Assembly (NCBI GenBank): GCA_023953845.1
Contig: JAMLJC010000001.1
Location: 1,054,001-1,118,000 of the forward strand
Reading direction: 5' to 3'
Length of the DNA stretch: 64,000 nucleotides
Source: Rhizobiaceae bacterium
GTDB lineage: Bacteria > Pseudomonadota > Alphaproteobacteria > Rhizobiales > Rhizobiaceae
The notes beneath the pieces were generated by a model, which made no database searches, was not told the DNA's origin, and saw only the letters and a program-made list of their open reading frames with translations. Positions 44,977 through 51,699 of this stretch are shown one piece after another (the first letter of the stretch is position 1; every line of letters starts with the position of its first letter). The position numbers and the translations under genes are program-made.

Positions 44977-45494
44977 CCTTCAACCCTCCGCCGCTTGAGC
45001 CACGCCTGATGGCGTTCCACCGTGTAGGCGCGCGGCTCGTGGCCGGCGCTCAGACGGTGATGAACATGGCGCCAGTGGTCGGGGCAGACTTCGCAGGCGT
45101 CGATGCCGGCGGCTTCCACCGCGTCGATGTGGCGGAGCACCTGTTCGACCTTGGGCCAGCCCTCGATCTTCAGAAGAATGTCGCCACCGGGGCGCACGAA
45201 AGGAAGCGTCTGGTAGGGCTCGCCGGGCTTCACCGCGCGCACGATGTCGATGCGCGAGATGATCGTGCCGAAGTCGTTGGCCGCCCAACGGACGAAGGCG
45301 AAGATGCTGCTGGGACGGTAGGAAAAGACGCGGCGGCGGCGGTCGAGCACCTGCTCGTGCGCCTCGCGACCGAACCTGATCCAGTTCTCGATGCGCTTCT
45401 CCACCCAGGTCAGTTCGACATAGGTGAGACTGTCGGAGCGTTGCGCGATCGGCACGGGGCCGCCGCGCACGCGGGGGGCCGCGTCGCCGGTCAT
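44973..45494 (-). CDS. DUF2840 domain-containing protein
   Basis: A 173-residue cytoplasmic protein with the DUF2840 core LTYVELTWVEKRIENWIRFGREAHEQVLDRRRRVFSYRPSSIFAFVRWAANDFGT. It regularly sits between the partition genes and traF in these elements; its function is unknown. It overlaps both neighbours by four bases, so it belongs to the rep-par-tra transcription unit. Confidence 0.88.
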   Translation of the reverse strand: MTGDAAPRVRGGPVPIAQRSDSLTYVELTWVEKRIENWIRFGREAHEQVLDRRRRVFSYRPSSIFAFVRWAANDFGTIISRIDIVRAVKPGEPYQTLPFVRPGGDILLKIEGWPKVEQVLRHIDAVEAAGIDACEVCPDHWRHVHHRLSAGHEPRAYTVERHQAWLKRRRVEG

Positions 45495-45742
45495 GATGGG
45501 TCTCCAGGGGTCGAGGGGAATTCACGCGCGAGCAACTCGCGCAGCATGTCGGCGACGGTGACGCCGCGCTTGAACGCGGCGATCTTGATCCGGCCGCGCA
45601 GATCCGGCGTCACGTCGATGGTGAGCCGCGCGGTGAAACCGGCGGCCTCCGCATCACGAAGCGGAACATCCGTCGCCTTGATCCACTGTTCGGGATCGGC
45701 GGGCCGGGCGGCGAAGCCGCGACGGATCGGGCGTTCGCTCAT
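45491..45742 (-). CDS. Small ribbon-helix-helix protein (ParG-like position)
   Basis: An 83-residue protein. The C-terminal half (FTARLTIDVTPDLRGRIKIAAFKRGVTVADMLRELLAREFP) is a ribbon-helix-helix DNA-binding fold. It follows parA with a four-base overlap, the place of a centromere-binding ParG/ParB partner. Confidence 0.87.
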   Translation of the reverse strand: MSERPIRRGFAARPADPEQWIKATDVPLRDAEAAGFTARLTIDVTPDLRGRIKIAAFKRGVTVADMLRELLAREFPSTPGDPS

Positions 45743-46392
45743 CGCGCCGCCCTCCCGAGACGTAAGCTTTCGATTTCGTCGGCCAGCGCGGCGATCTCGC
45801 GCGCGCCGGGCGCGGCATCATCGAGTTCGCAGACGAGGCGGCCTGATTGCGCGGCGACGGCAAAGGCGATGCGCTGGCCGATGGTAGCGGCGAGCACCGG
45901 AGGATCGTGATCGGCCAGTGTCTCGGCCGTTTCGCGCGCGAGCAAGGTACGGGCGGCGCGACGATTGAGCACGAAGCGCGCGGTTAGCTCGGGCCGATAG
46001 ATGCGCGCCTCGGCAACGAGCGCCAGCATCTCGGCCGAAGCCCAGCCATCGAGCGGCGACGGTTGCACGGGGATCAGCACGAGATCGGCGGCGAGCAATG
46101 CCGAGCGCATCAGGCCGGCGACGCGCGGCGGCCCGTCGATGACGACGTGATCGGCGTCGCGGGCAAGCTCTGGGGCCTCCCGATGCAGCGTATCGCGCGC
46201 CAGGCCGACGACGCCGAACAGGCGCGCGAGGCCCTCGCGGCTGCGCTGCTGCGACCAGTCGAGCGCCGAGCCTTGTGGGTCCGCGTCGATCAGCGTGACC
46301 CGCTTTCCCTTTCCGGCCCATTCTCCGGCCAGGTTCAGCGCCAGCGTCGTCTTGCCGACGCCGCCCTTCTGGTTGAGGAGGGCGACGATCAT
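45739..46392 (-). CDS. parA: ParA family partition ATPase
   Basis: A 217-residue small ParA without an N-terminal DNA-binding extension. The deviant Walker A is KGGVGKTT at residues 9-16 (LLNQKGGVGKTTLALNLAGEW), followed by LIDADPQGSALDW and VVIDGPP. It segregates the element when it exists as a circle. It overlaps both repA and the RHH gene by four bases. Confidence 0.95.
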   Translation of the reverse strand: MIVALLNQKGGVGKTTLALNLAGEWAGKGKRVTLIDADPQGSALDWSQQRSREGLARLFGVVGLARDTLHREAPELARDADHVVIDGPPRVAGLMRSALLAADLVLIPVQPSPLDGWASAEMLALVAEARIYRPELTARFVLNRRAARTLLARETAETLADHDPPVLAATIGQRIAFAVAAQSGRLVCELDDAAPGAREIAALADEIESLRLGRAAR

Positions 46393-47525
46393 GGCCGGCC
46401 TCCCGAGCGGCTACCGAAAGGAAGCTGCGGGGCGTCGGGCGCTGGCTGACGCGCAAGATTTCGGCGCGTTTTTGCGCCCGAACCGAGGGCGTCAGCGGCC
46501 TCTCGGATGAGGTTTTCCACCTTGCGCGCGCGCTCTACAGAGTTAGATTCTTTGTTAGACTCTAAGTTAAAGGCGCGAATTTCTGTTGTGACGCTTGGGG
46601 TTACACCCCGTTCGGGTTCCTGCTGGCACGATAGGGCGGTTCCCGATGGCACGTGTCCACGGGTTCCCGATGGTACGAGGCCATCCACAGGTTTTCCACA
46701 GGGCGGAAATGGCTCAAAGGCGAGCAGCGTGCGGCCGCCGATCTCGACTTCGAGAAATAGCCGGTAGCCGGGCAAAGGCTGGCGGCGGATGATGTCGCGC
46801 AGCTCGAAGGCGAAGCGTTTGAACGGCGACAGCGCGCCGGATTTCTGGTGCAGATGGCGAAAGTCGAAGCGCCAACCATTGCGCTGCCGACCGCCATGCT
46901 TGCGCACGATGCGGTAGAGCCAGCGTTCGAGGCCGCCGACCAGATCGAAGTAGGCGCGGTCGATGGTCAGCACGAGCGCGTCATCGAGCACGGCCTGGTA
47001 GAACCAGTCGGGCAAGATCATCTCGATACCGTCGGGCCGACCGTTGCGGTCGGTACGCTCCTTCCACTCGTTGATCCACGAGAAGCGGTGACGGCGACCC
47101 TCGGCGGGCTGGCGGATCGACGTGCAGACGGTGGTGGACTGGAGCCGGTCGAGCGCGGCCTTCAGGCGCTGGTAATCGCGCAAGCTGGTGCCGCGGCCGA
47201 TGAAGCGCAGGATTTCGTAAGGGGTGGCGGCCATCAGGCGTGAAGTTCGCAAGCCCGCATCGCGCGCTTCGACGATCTGGCTCGCCGCCCAGATTAGGAT
47301 GTCGGCGTCCCAGATGGTCGCCATGCCGTGATTGGGCACGGCCTCGACGCGGATCGTCACGTCACCAGCGACGAAATCGATCGGCGCGACGCGATGGGAT
47401 TTGGAGAGGGAAAAGAACGGATAGGCCATGAGATCCTGCGCGTCTCGTGGCGCGAAGTCGCCGGGGAGCGCCCGGAACAGATCGAGCTGTTTGCGCTCCG
47501 ATAGGGACCGATGCCGCGCCGCCAT
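46389..47525 (-). CDS. repA: Replication initiator protein A (RepA family)
   Basis: A 378-residue plasmid-type replication initiator. Family stretches are KQLDLFRALPGDFAPRDAQDLMAYPFFSLSKSHR at the N-terminus, DYQRLKAALDRLQSTTVCTSIR and FDLVGGLERWLYRIVRKHGGRQ in winged-helix regions. The C-terminal third is low in conservation and contains a repeated VPSGT peptide, caused by DNA direct repeats that look like iterons. This suggests the replication origin is inside the gene, with autonomous replication of the excised element likely. Confidence 0.92.
   Translation of the reverse strand: MAARHRSLSERKQLDLFRALPGDFAPRDAQDLMAYPFFSLSKSHRVAPIDFVAGDVTIRVEAVPNHGMATIWDADILIWAASQIVEARDAGLRTSRLMAATPYEILRFIGRGTSLRDYQRLKAALDRLQSTTVCTSIRQPAEGRRHRFSWINEWKERTDRNGRPDGIEMILPDWFYQAVLDDALVLTIDRAYFDLVGGLERWLYRIVRKHGGRQRNGWRFDFRHLHQKSGALSPFKRFAFELRDIIRRQPLPGYRLFLEVEIGGRTLLAFEPFPPCGKPVDGLVPSGTRGHVPSGTALSCQQEPERGVTPSVTTEIRAFNLESNKESNSVERARKVENLIREAADALGSGAKTRRNLARQPAPDAPQLPFGSRSGGRP
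46541..46572. repeat. AT-rich unwinding-like segment inside repA
   Basis: A locally AT-rich block with repeated GTTAGA (46542-46547 and 46554-46559) in an otherwise GC-rich gene. It lies about 45 bp from the iteron-like repeats, as expected for a DNA-unwinding element of an iteron origin. Confidence 0.5.
46615..46678. repeat. Three iteron-like 17-bp direct repeats inside repA
   Basis: GGTTCCTGCTGGCACGA (46615-46631), GGTTCCCGATGGCACGT (46638-46654) and GGTTCCCGATGGTACGA (46662-46678). The start-to-start spacing is 23 and 24 bp, about two helical turns, typical of initiator-binding iterons. Confidence 0.65.
46681..46700. promoter_or_regulatory. Two DnaA-box-like 9-mers beside the iterons
   Basis: CCATCCACA (46681-46689) and TTTTCCACA (46692-46700). 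The second fits the relaxed DnaA consensus TTWTNCACA. Tandem same-orientation placement next to iterons is typical of plasmid origins. Confidence 0.5.
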
Positions 47526-47543
47526 TGGGAAAGCCGCCTGCGG

Positions 47544-47825
47544 TCAGCGTGCGTAGCGGCCGGGCTGCGGCATGGCGGGCAACGTCTGCCGCTTGGCCGG
47601 CAGCACCGCGCCGCGCGGGTCGGAGGTGGAGGTGACGGCGCCGCGTGCCGCCCAGGCTTCGAGATCGTCGACTACATAGACGACGCGGCCGCCGAGCTTG
47701 CGATAAGCCGGGCCGGTTCCATAGGTGCGATGCTTCTCCAGCGTACGGGCGGAAAGGCTGAGGAATTCAGCGGCTTCCTTGGTGCGCAGAAAGCGCGGCG
47801 GCATAAGTGAGAGATCGGGTCGCAT
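47544..47825 (-). CDS. Helix-turn-helix protein (AlpA/excisionase-like)
   Basis: A 93-residue protein with a MerR-like winged helix-turn-helix of the excisionase type: RFLRTKEAAEFLSLSARTLEKHRTYGTGPAYRKLGGRVVYVVDDLEAWAA. It precedes repA by 18 bp. It could be the excision directionality factor or a regulator of the rep-par-tra unit. Confidence 0.9.
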   Translation of the reverse strand: MRPDLSLMPPRFLRTKEAAEFLSLSARTLEKHRTYGTGPAYRKLGGRVVYVVDDLEAWAARGAVTSTSDPRGAVLPAKRQTLPAMPQPGRYAR

Positions 47826-47963
47826 GGGTCGGCCTTTCGTGGGTTCGTGGACGTCGTCGAAGATCGACGGCGGACGAAGGCCACGATGGCGAAGGGAAAC
47901 CTGCGAGATGGAGGACGAATTTGGGGGGTATCGATTTCCTCCCCTATCGGGCGACGGATCGCG

Positions 47964-48723
47964 CTAATCTGGGCGACGATGACGAAGCAGCTTGAGATAG
48001 CCGCCCGCGATCATGGCGCGGGCATCGCGGATGAGCGTCTTCACGGCCTGGCGGACCGAGGACGTTTGCCATTCATCACGGCTAACGGAATCGATATTGA
48101 AAATGACCTGCGCAATCTCTCGCCGCGTGGCGCCCGCGCGATAACCGTCGAACGCTTGCAGCATCCGGCGCAGGCGCGCCCGCTGCTGGCGGGTCAGGCG
48201 TGTGTCCGGCGGGATCGCGCGACCATGGATGGCAGCGAGAAAGCGATGGACCGCTTCGAGCCGATCCAGTCCCTCCATGCCGAGTGGTACGAGCGCGGCA
48301 GTGGGCGCAACGTGGTCATGGATGAGCTGAAGATGTTGGCCATTGCCGAGGTCTATCAGGACGTAGGCGGCGCCATCTACGTTCAACGAAACCGTAGCGT
48401 CCATTTTCGGCAAGGGATTTACCGGCAGCAGCGCAGGGGGCGCAGCCCCTAGCACAACAATGCTGCTGTCGTGCTGAGGCAACCAGAATATCGGGGCATC
48501 AGGTGGAGCTTTCAGGGGGTCGGTCGGGAAATCGCAACCCCCATTGCTGGCGGATTCTCTCTGTCAGCACTTGCGGGTCGATCACGGAGCGAGCGAATGA
48601 TTCAAAATCATGATCGTAATCGTCGTTGCGACGGAGCCACTCCCAAGCGATGTCGGATGCGGTGAGAGCATCGACGTGGTCGTAGTGCGCAGACAAGCGC
48701 CATTGGGATGCGTCCGGCGTCAT
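47964..48723 (-). pseudogene. DUF6499-DUF2285 regulator split by a one-base frameshift
   Basis: Two adjacent frames together encode one protein of the usual type. The first (48723 to about 48522) gives MTPDASQWRLSAHYDHVDALTASDIAWEWLRRNDDYDHDF and ends RFPDRPPESST-stop. The second frame, read from about 48522, gives DPLKAPPDAPIFWLPQHDSSIVVL and continues through a DUF2285 domain (RQQRARLRRMLQAFDGYRAGATRREIAQVIF) to 47964. FWLPQ(A/H)D is a typical mid-protein element of intact homologues as I recall them. An extra C in the run around 48522 explains the break. It may be a real mutation, programmed slippage or an assembly error. A restart at the Met in frame two (48482) would give a DUF2285-only product. 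Confidence 0.75.
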
Positions 48724-48836
48724 CGCGTTCCTCCCCTCGTTATTTCAAGGTGCGGGGGGATCGACACTTCCCGGAAAAGTTGCTTTCAGGAAGTCCATTT
48801 GGGTGCAGAGAGTGATGCCGCAGCGGCATCGCCCTA

Positions 48837-49109
48837 TCAGTGCTGCTGGTTTTCGCGGACGAGTTCCCGATAGCCGTGTTCGGACATCCATTGCGCACGG
48901 GCCAGGTGAGTGTCATGCACATGACGACAGCGCTGCGGATCGAGATCGGGATCGAGGCCAAACAAAATCTGCACGGCTTCGCGCCAATTGGCGCCGTCGC
49001 GCGCCGCATCGAGCAGGCGTAGATAGAGCTTCATATGCTCACGGTCGTAAGGCGTGAGTTTATTGCTCTTCGGCGGTTCATTCAGAAATGTCGGTAACGC
49101 CTGTCCCAT
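48837..49109 (-). CDS. Small DUF2285-type DNA-binding protein
   Basis: A 90-residue protein with LTPYDREHMKLYLRLLDAARDGANWREAVQILFGLDPDLDPQRCRHVHDTHLARAQWMSEHGYREL. The same pattern is found in short DUF2285-family proteins of rhizobial elements. It is probably a helix-turn-helix regulator acting with the split DUF6499-DUF2285 gene downstream. No enzymatic motifs are seen. Confidence 0.82.
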   Translation of the reverse strand: MGQALPTFLNEPPKSNKLTPYDREHMKLYLRLLDAARDGANWREAVQILFGLDPDLDPQRCRHVHDTHLARAQWMSEHGYRELVRENQQH

Positions 49110-49220
49110 TAGGGCGCCTCTTTACGCGACTCTTGCCTATCGCTTCCCGCACTATGTGTCATTGATCCAAGACACACGAAAGGCCAAATGGTTCGCGCAC
49201 AAGGCGGCCTGATAAGCAGA

Positions 49221-49475
49221 TCAGTCTCCTGATTTTCGTGTTTCCTGATCATCGAGCAACAGCAATCCTTTGCCTGTGTCGGTCGACAGGAAAACGATGC
49301 CTGCGGCTTCCAATGCCCGCCTGACCTGATCAGATGTCGATTCATACACCCTCAGCCCGCTCTCGGACTCAAGGCGTTTCAACGCGGTCAGCGATACTCG
49401 GGCCTTGTCAGCGAGCGTCTCCTGCGTCCAACCCAGCAACGCGCGTGCGGCCCGCGACTGTCGGGCGGTGATCAT
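49221..49475 (-). CDS. XRE family transcriptional regulator
   Basis: An 84-residue protein with an N-terminal helix-turn-helix: ITARQSRAARALLGWTQETLADKARVSLTALKRLESESG. The remainder (VRRALEAAGIVFLSTDTGKG) is the short tail typical of small Xre proteins. A 20-bp perfect palindrome covers its start codon and Shine-Dalgarno, suggesting autorepression. Confidence 0.92.
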   Translation of the reverse strand: MITARQSRAARALLGWTQETLADKARVSLTALKRLESESGLRVYESTSDQVRRALEAAGIVFLSTDTGKGLLLLDDQETRKSGD

Positions 49476-49486
49476 GCATGATCACC
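49467..49486. promoter_or_regulatory. Perfect 20-bp palindrome over the XRE start codon
   Basis: GGTGATCATGCATGATCACC. On the minus strand it begins inside the strong Shine-Dalgarno GGAGGTGATC and includes the ATG (49475-49473). It is either an operator or an mRNA hairpin masking translation initiation. Confidence 0.6.
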
Positions 49487-49669
49487 TCCCATCGCGACCG
49501 GCGCGCATTCCAGAACTACGGCTATTTTAGTCGTTCTTGTTTAAAACGCTACTCGAATAAATGGCTACTGCACTCGTATTTTTGGTTTTAGAACAGCGCA
49601 ACACCGAACTGATTCGGTCGGTGGTGGAAATTGGCCCCGGCCTTTCGGGCCGGGGCCTTGCACCGGGGC

Positions 49670-49999
49670 TCAGTCGCCCCGGCGCCCGTTGGGGCGGGAC
49701 CAGATGAGCGAGTAGGTCTCGCCGTCCTCGTCGTCGAAGAGGTTGGCGTAGATGGGAGCGTTGAAGCTCGGATCGTCGAGCTTGAGACCCAGGTAGTCGC
49801 GGCCCTCGTTGGCGGAGCGCTTGGACCAAGCTGCGCCGATCTCGGCGCGGCCGACCAGTACGCGGTGGCTGGGGGCGTTCTCGCCGGTGGAGCGCATGTC
49901 GGGGACGATGCGCACGCCCTTGGCCTGGACGCTGAGGGTAACGATTTCGCCGGTGAACTCGTTCGTGCCGGTCTTCTTGAAGGTGCCGATGGTCGCCAT
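49670..49999 (-). CDS. DUF736 family protein, paralogue 2
   Basis: A 109-residue protein starting MATIGTFKKTGTNEFTGEIVTLSVQAKGVRIVPD and continuing with AEIGAAWSKRSANEGRDYLGLKLDDPSFNAPIYANLF, a complete DUF736 domain. The ATG at 49999 has GGAGA upstream. Its leader carries a 23-bp repeat shared with the DUF2493 gene leader. Function is unknown; the family is tightly linked to conjugative elements. Confidence 0.92.
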   Translation of the reverse strand: MATIGTFKKTGTNEFTGEIVTLSVQAKGVRIVPDMRSTGENAPSHRVLVGRAEIGAAWSKRSANEGRDYLGLKLDDPSFNAPIYANLFDDEDGETYSLIWSRPNGRRGD

Positions 50000-50611
50000 G
50001 GTAAGTCTCCGTTTTCCGTTTTCGAGCCCGCACCATGCGGCCTCGATGGCGATCGACGAGCCGGAGGCGACCGACGACGCATCGCTTGCGACCGAAGCGC
50101 AGCGGAGGACGGCGCAGACGCGATTTTCTTGCCTCGCGAGGAATGGGTGAAACCCAGGGGAAGAAAGTCGTGACGCGCCGTTGCGGCATAGGCGGTCGAG
50201 GCTCCAGCCGTCCTTCGGCCAGATCAGCCCATCGAAGAGGCCGTTTGGAGCGCTCGCCAACGGATTGGGAACGGAGACGATGGCGGGCTTTTGTTATCGG
50301 AAAGGGATTGCGCCGATGAAACACCAGCGTTGTCCCACCTTCCCGGTCGGCTCGCGAGCGCTTTTCCACCGCGTCTCTTCGTCGCCGGAACGTCCGCCCC
50401 TCGTATTGTTCGGCTCTGTGACGGGGCGCCACCGCTCCAGCTCACTCTGCCCAGTCACACTAGACTAGCGATGCTCTAGATCGGAGAGGGCATGAAGCGA
50501 GCAGGTCCTCGACACCGGTTGGCTTCTGGACATCGAGATCGTCGTTTTTCCCACACCGACGACAACTGTGGGCGTTCGGTTGTCACGGACACCGAAACGG
50601 CCCGATAGCAG
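50000..50611. other. Gap upstream of DUF736 gene, down to the efflux operon
   Basis: About 610 bp without a supported gene. The part next to DUF736 (50000-50170) carries the shared 23-bp repeat (50092-50114) and may be a long leader. The remainder shows only shadow frames. The boundary between ICE backbone and the efflux cargo probably lies here. Confidence 0.5.
50092..50114. repeat. 23-bp leader repeat, copy A
   Basis: Matches 57774-57796 at 22 of 23 positions (core CCGAAGCGCAGCGGAGGA). Both copies lie upstream of minus-strand ICE genes, about 95 bp from the start codon. Confidence 0.6.
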
Positions 50612-51493
50612 TCATCGGTCATTACCCGACAAAACAGAAACGGTTGCGGTACGGCCGGCGATGAGGTGCACGCCCGCGGGCAGATCATCGATCGCGATCC
50701 GGACGGGAATGCGCTGGGCCAGACGGACCCAAGCGAAGGTCGGGGCCACATTGGCGAGAAAACCTACTGTGTCGCTGCGCTCTCTATCTTCTATACCACC
50801 GGCAATACTGACGACACGGCCGAAGATCGAACGAGGCTCTCCCATGACATCGATTCGAGCCGGATCGCCGGTGTGGATGCGAGGCAGTTTTGTTTCCTCG
50901 AAATATCCCGCGACGTAGAAGCTATCTTCATCGACCAATGCCCCGATAGCGCTTCCCGCGGTCGCGTAGTTGCCCGGGCGCAGCGAGAAATTGGTGATGA
51001 TGCCGTTGACCGGTGCTCTCACGCTGGCGCGTTCGAGATTGAGGCTCGCCACATCTCTGCTCGCAAGCGCTGTTTCGTATGCTGCTTCAGCCTGCTTTAC
51101 CGTGGCTTCAGCCTGCTGCCTCTTTTGAAGGCTTACGACTTCGTTCGCCGCCAGTTTTTGGTACCGATCGTGATCCATGCGAGCCAGATCCAACGCCGCC
51201 TTGGTGTTGGCCACCTGAGCTTCCGTCTGCCGGAAGGCAATCTCGAAGCGGCTGGTATCAATTCGGAAGAGCATGTCGCCTTTACGCACGTTCTGATTAT
51301 CATTAACCAGAACCTCGCTGACAAGGCCCGACACATCAGGCGCCAGACGCACCACGTCGGCACGAACGTGGCCATCACGTGTCCAAGGCGCGTCCGTGTA
51401 GTAGGCCCAGATATACTGGCCCAAGATCGCCGCACAGACCACCATGACCGCGGTCAGAAGGAAGCGACCGGAAAGAACAAGACGAGTTTTCAT
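50612..51493 (-). CDS. HlyD-family efflux periplasmic adaptor (AaeA/EmrA-like)
   Basis: A membrane-fusion protein of about 293 residues. An N-terminal anchor helix (FLLTAVMVVCAAILGQYIWAYY) is followed by the barrel-sandwich start DGHVRADVVRLAPDVSGLVSEVLVNDNQNVRKGDMLFRID, a helical hairpin (residues about 90-150) and a beta-barrel with RAPVNGIITNFSLRPGNYATAG. The ATG at 51493 overlaps the DUF1656 gene stop codon. With the FUSC and DUF1656 proteins it forms an AaeXAB-like exporter of aromatic acids. Confidence 0.92.
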   Translation of the reverse strand: MKTRLVLSGRFLLTAVMVVCAAILGQYIWAYYTDAPWTRDGHVRADVVRLAPDVSGLVSEVLVNDNQNVRKGDMLFRIDTSRFEIAFRQTEAQVANTKAALDLARMDHDRYQKLAANEVVSLQKRQQAEATVKQAEAAYETALASRDVASLNLERASVRAPVNGIITNFSLRPGNYATAGSAIGALVDEDSFYVAGYFEETKLPRIHTGDPARIDVMGEPRSIFGRVVSIAGGIEDRERSDTVGFLANVAPTFAWVRLAQRIPVRIAIDDLPAGVHLIAGRTATVSVLSGNDR

Positions 51494-51699
51494 AATTGAT
51501 ATCGTTGGCAAAGGAGCACGAGCACTCCCAGAGTGGAAACATAGGTGGCAAGCTCGAAAAGTGGGCGATGCCACACGAACCGGTAAAAGCCGATGCGCGC
51601 GAGCCCTCGTCCAAGAAGACGGCTAATAACCAAAGCGGAAAGCGCCAGAACGATTAGCGTTGGGATGAAGACGCCGTAGATATCGATTTGCTGAGTCAT
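51490..51699 (-). CDS. DUF1656 family small membrane protein (AaeX-like)
   Basis: A 69-residue protein beginning MTQQIDIYGVFIPTLIVLALSALVISRLLGRGLARIGFYRFVWHRPLFELATYV. It has two hydrophobic helices and the DUF1656 pattern. It lies between the FUSC transporter and the adaptor with overlaps on both sides, the same arrangement as aaeX in aaeXAB. Confidence 0.92.
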   Translation of the reverse strand: MTQQIDIYGVFIPTLIVLALSALVISRLLGRGLARIGFYRFVWHRPLFELATYVSTLGVLVLLCQRYQL

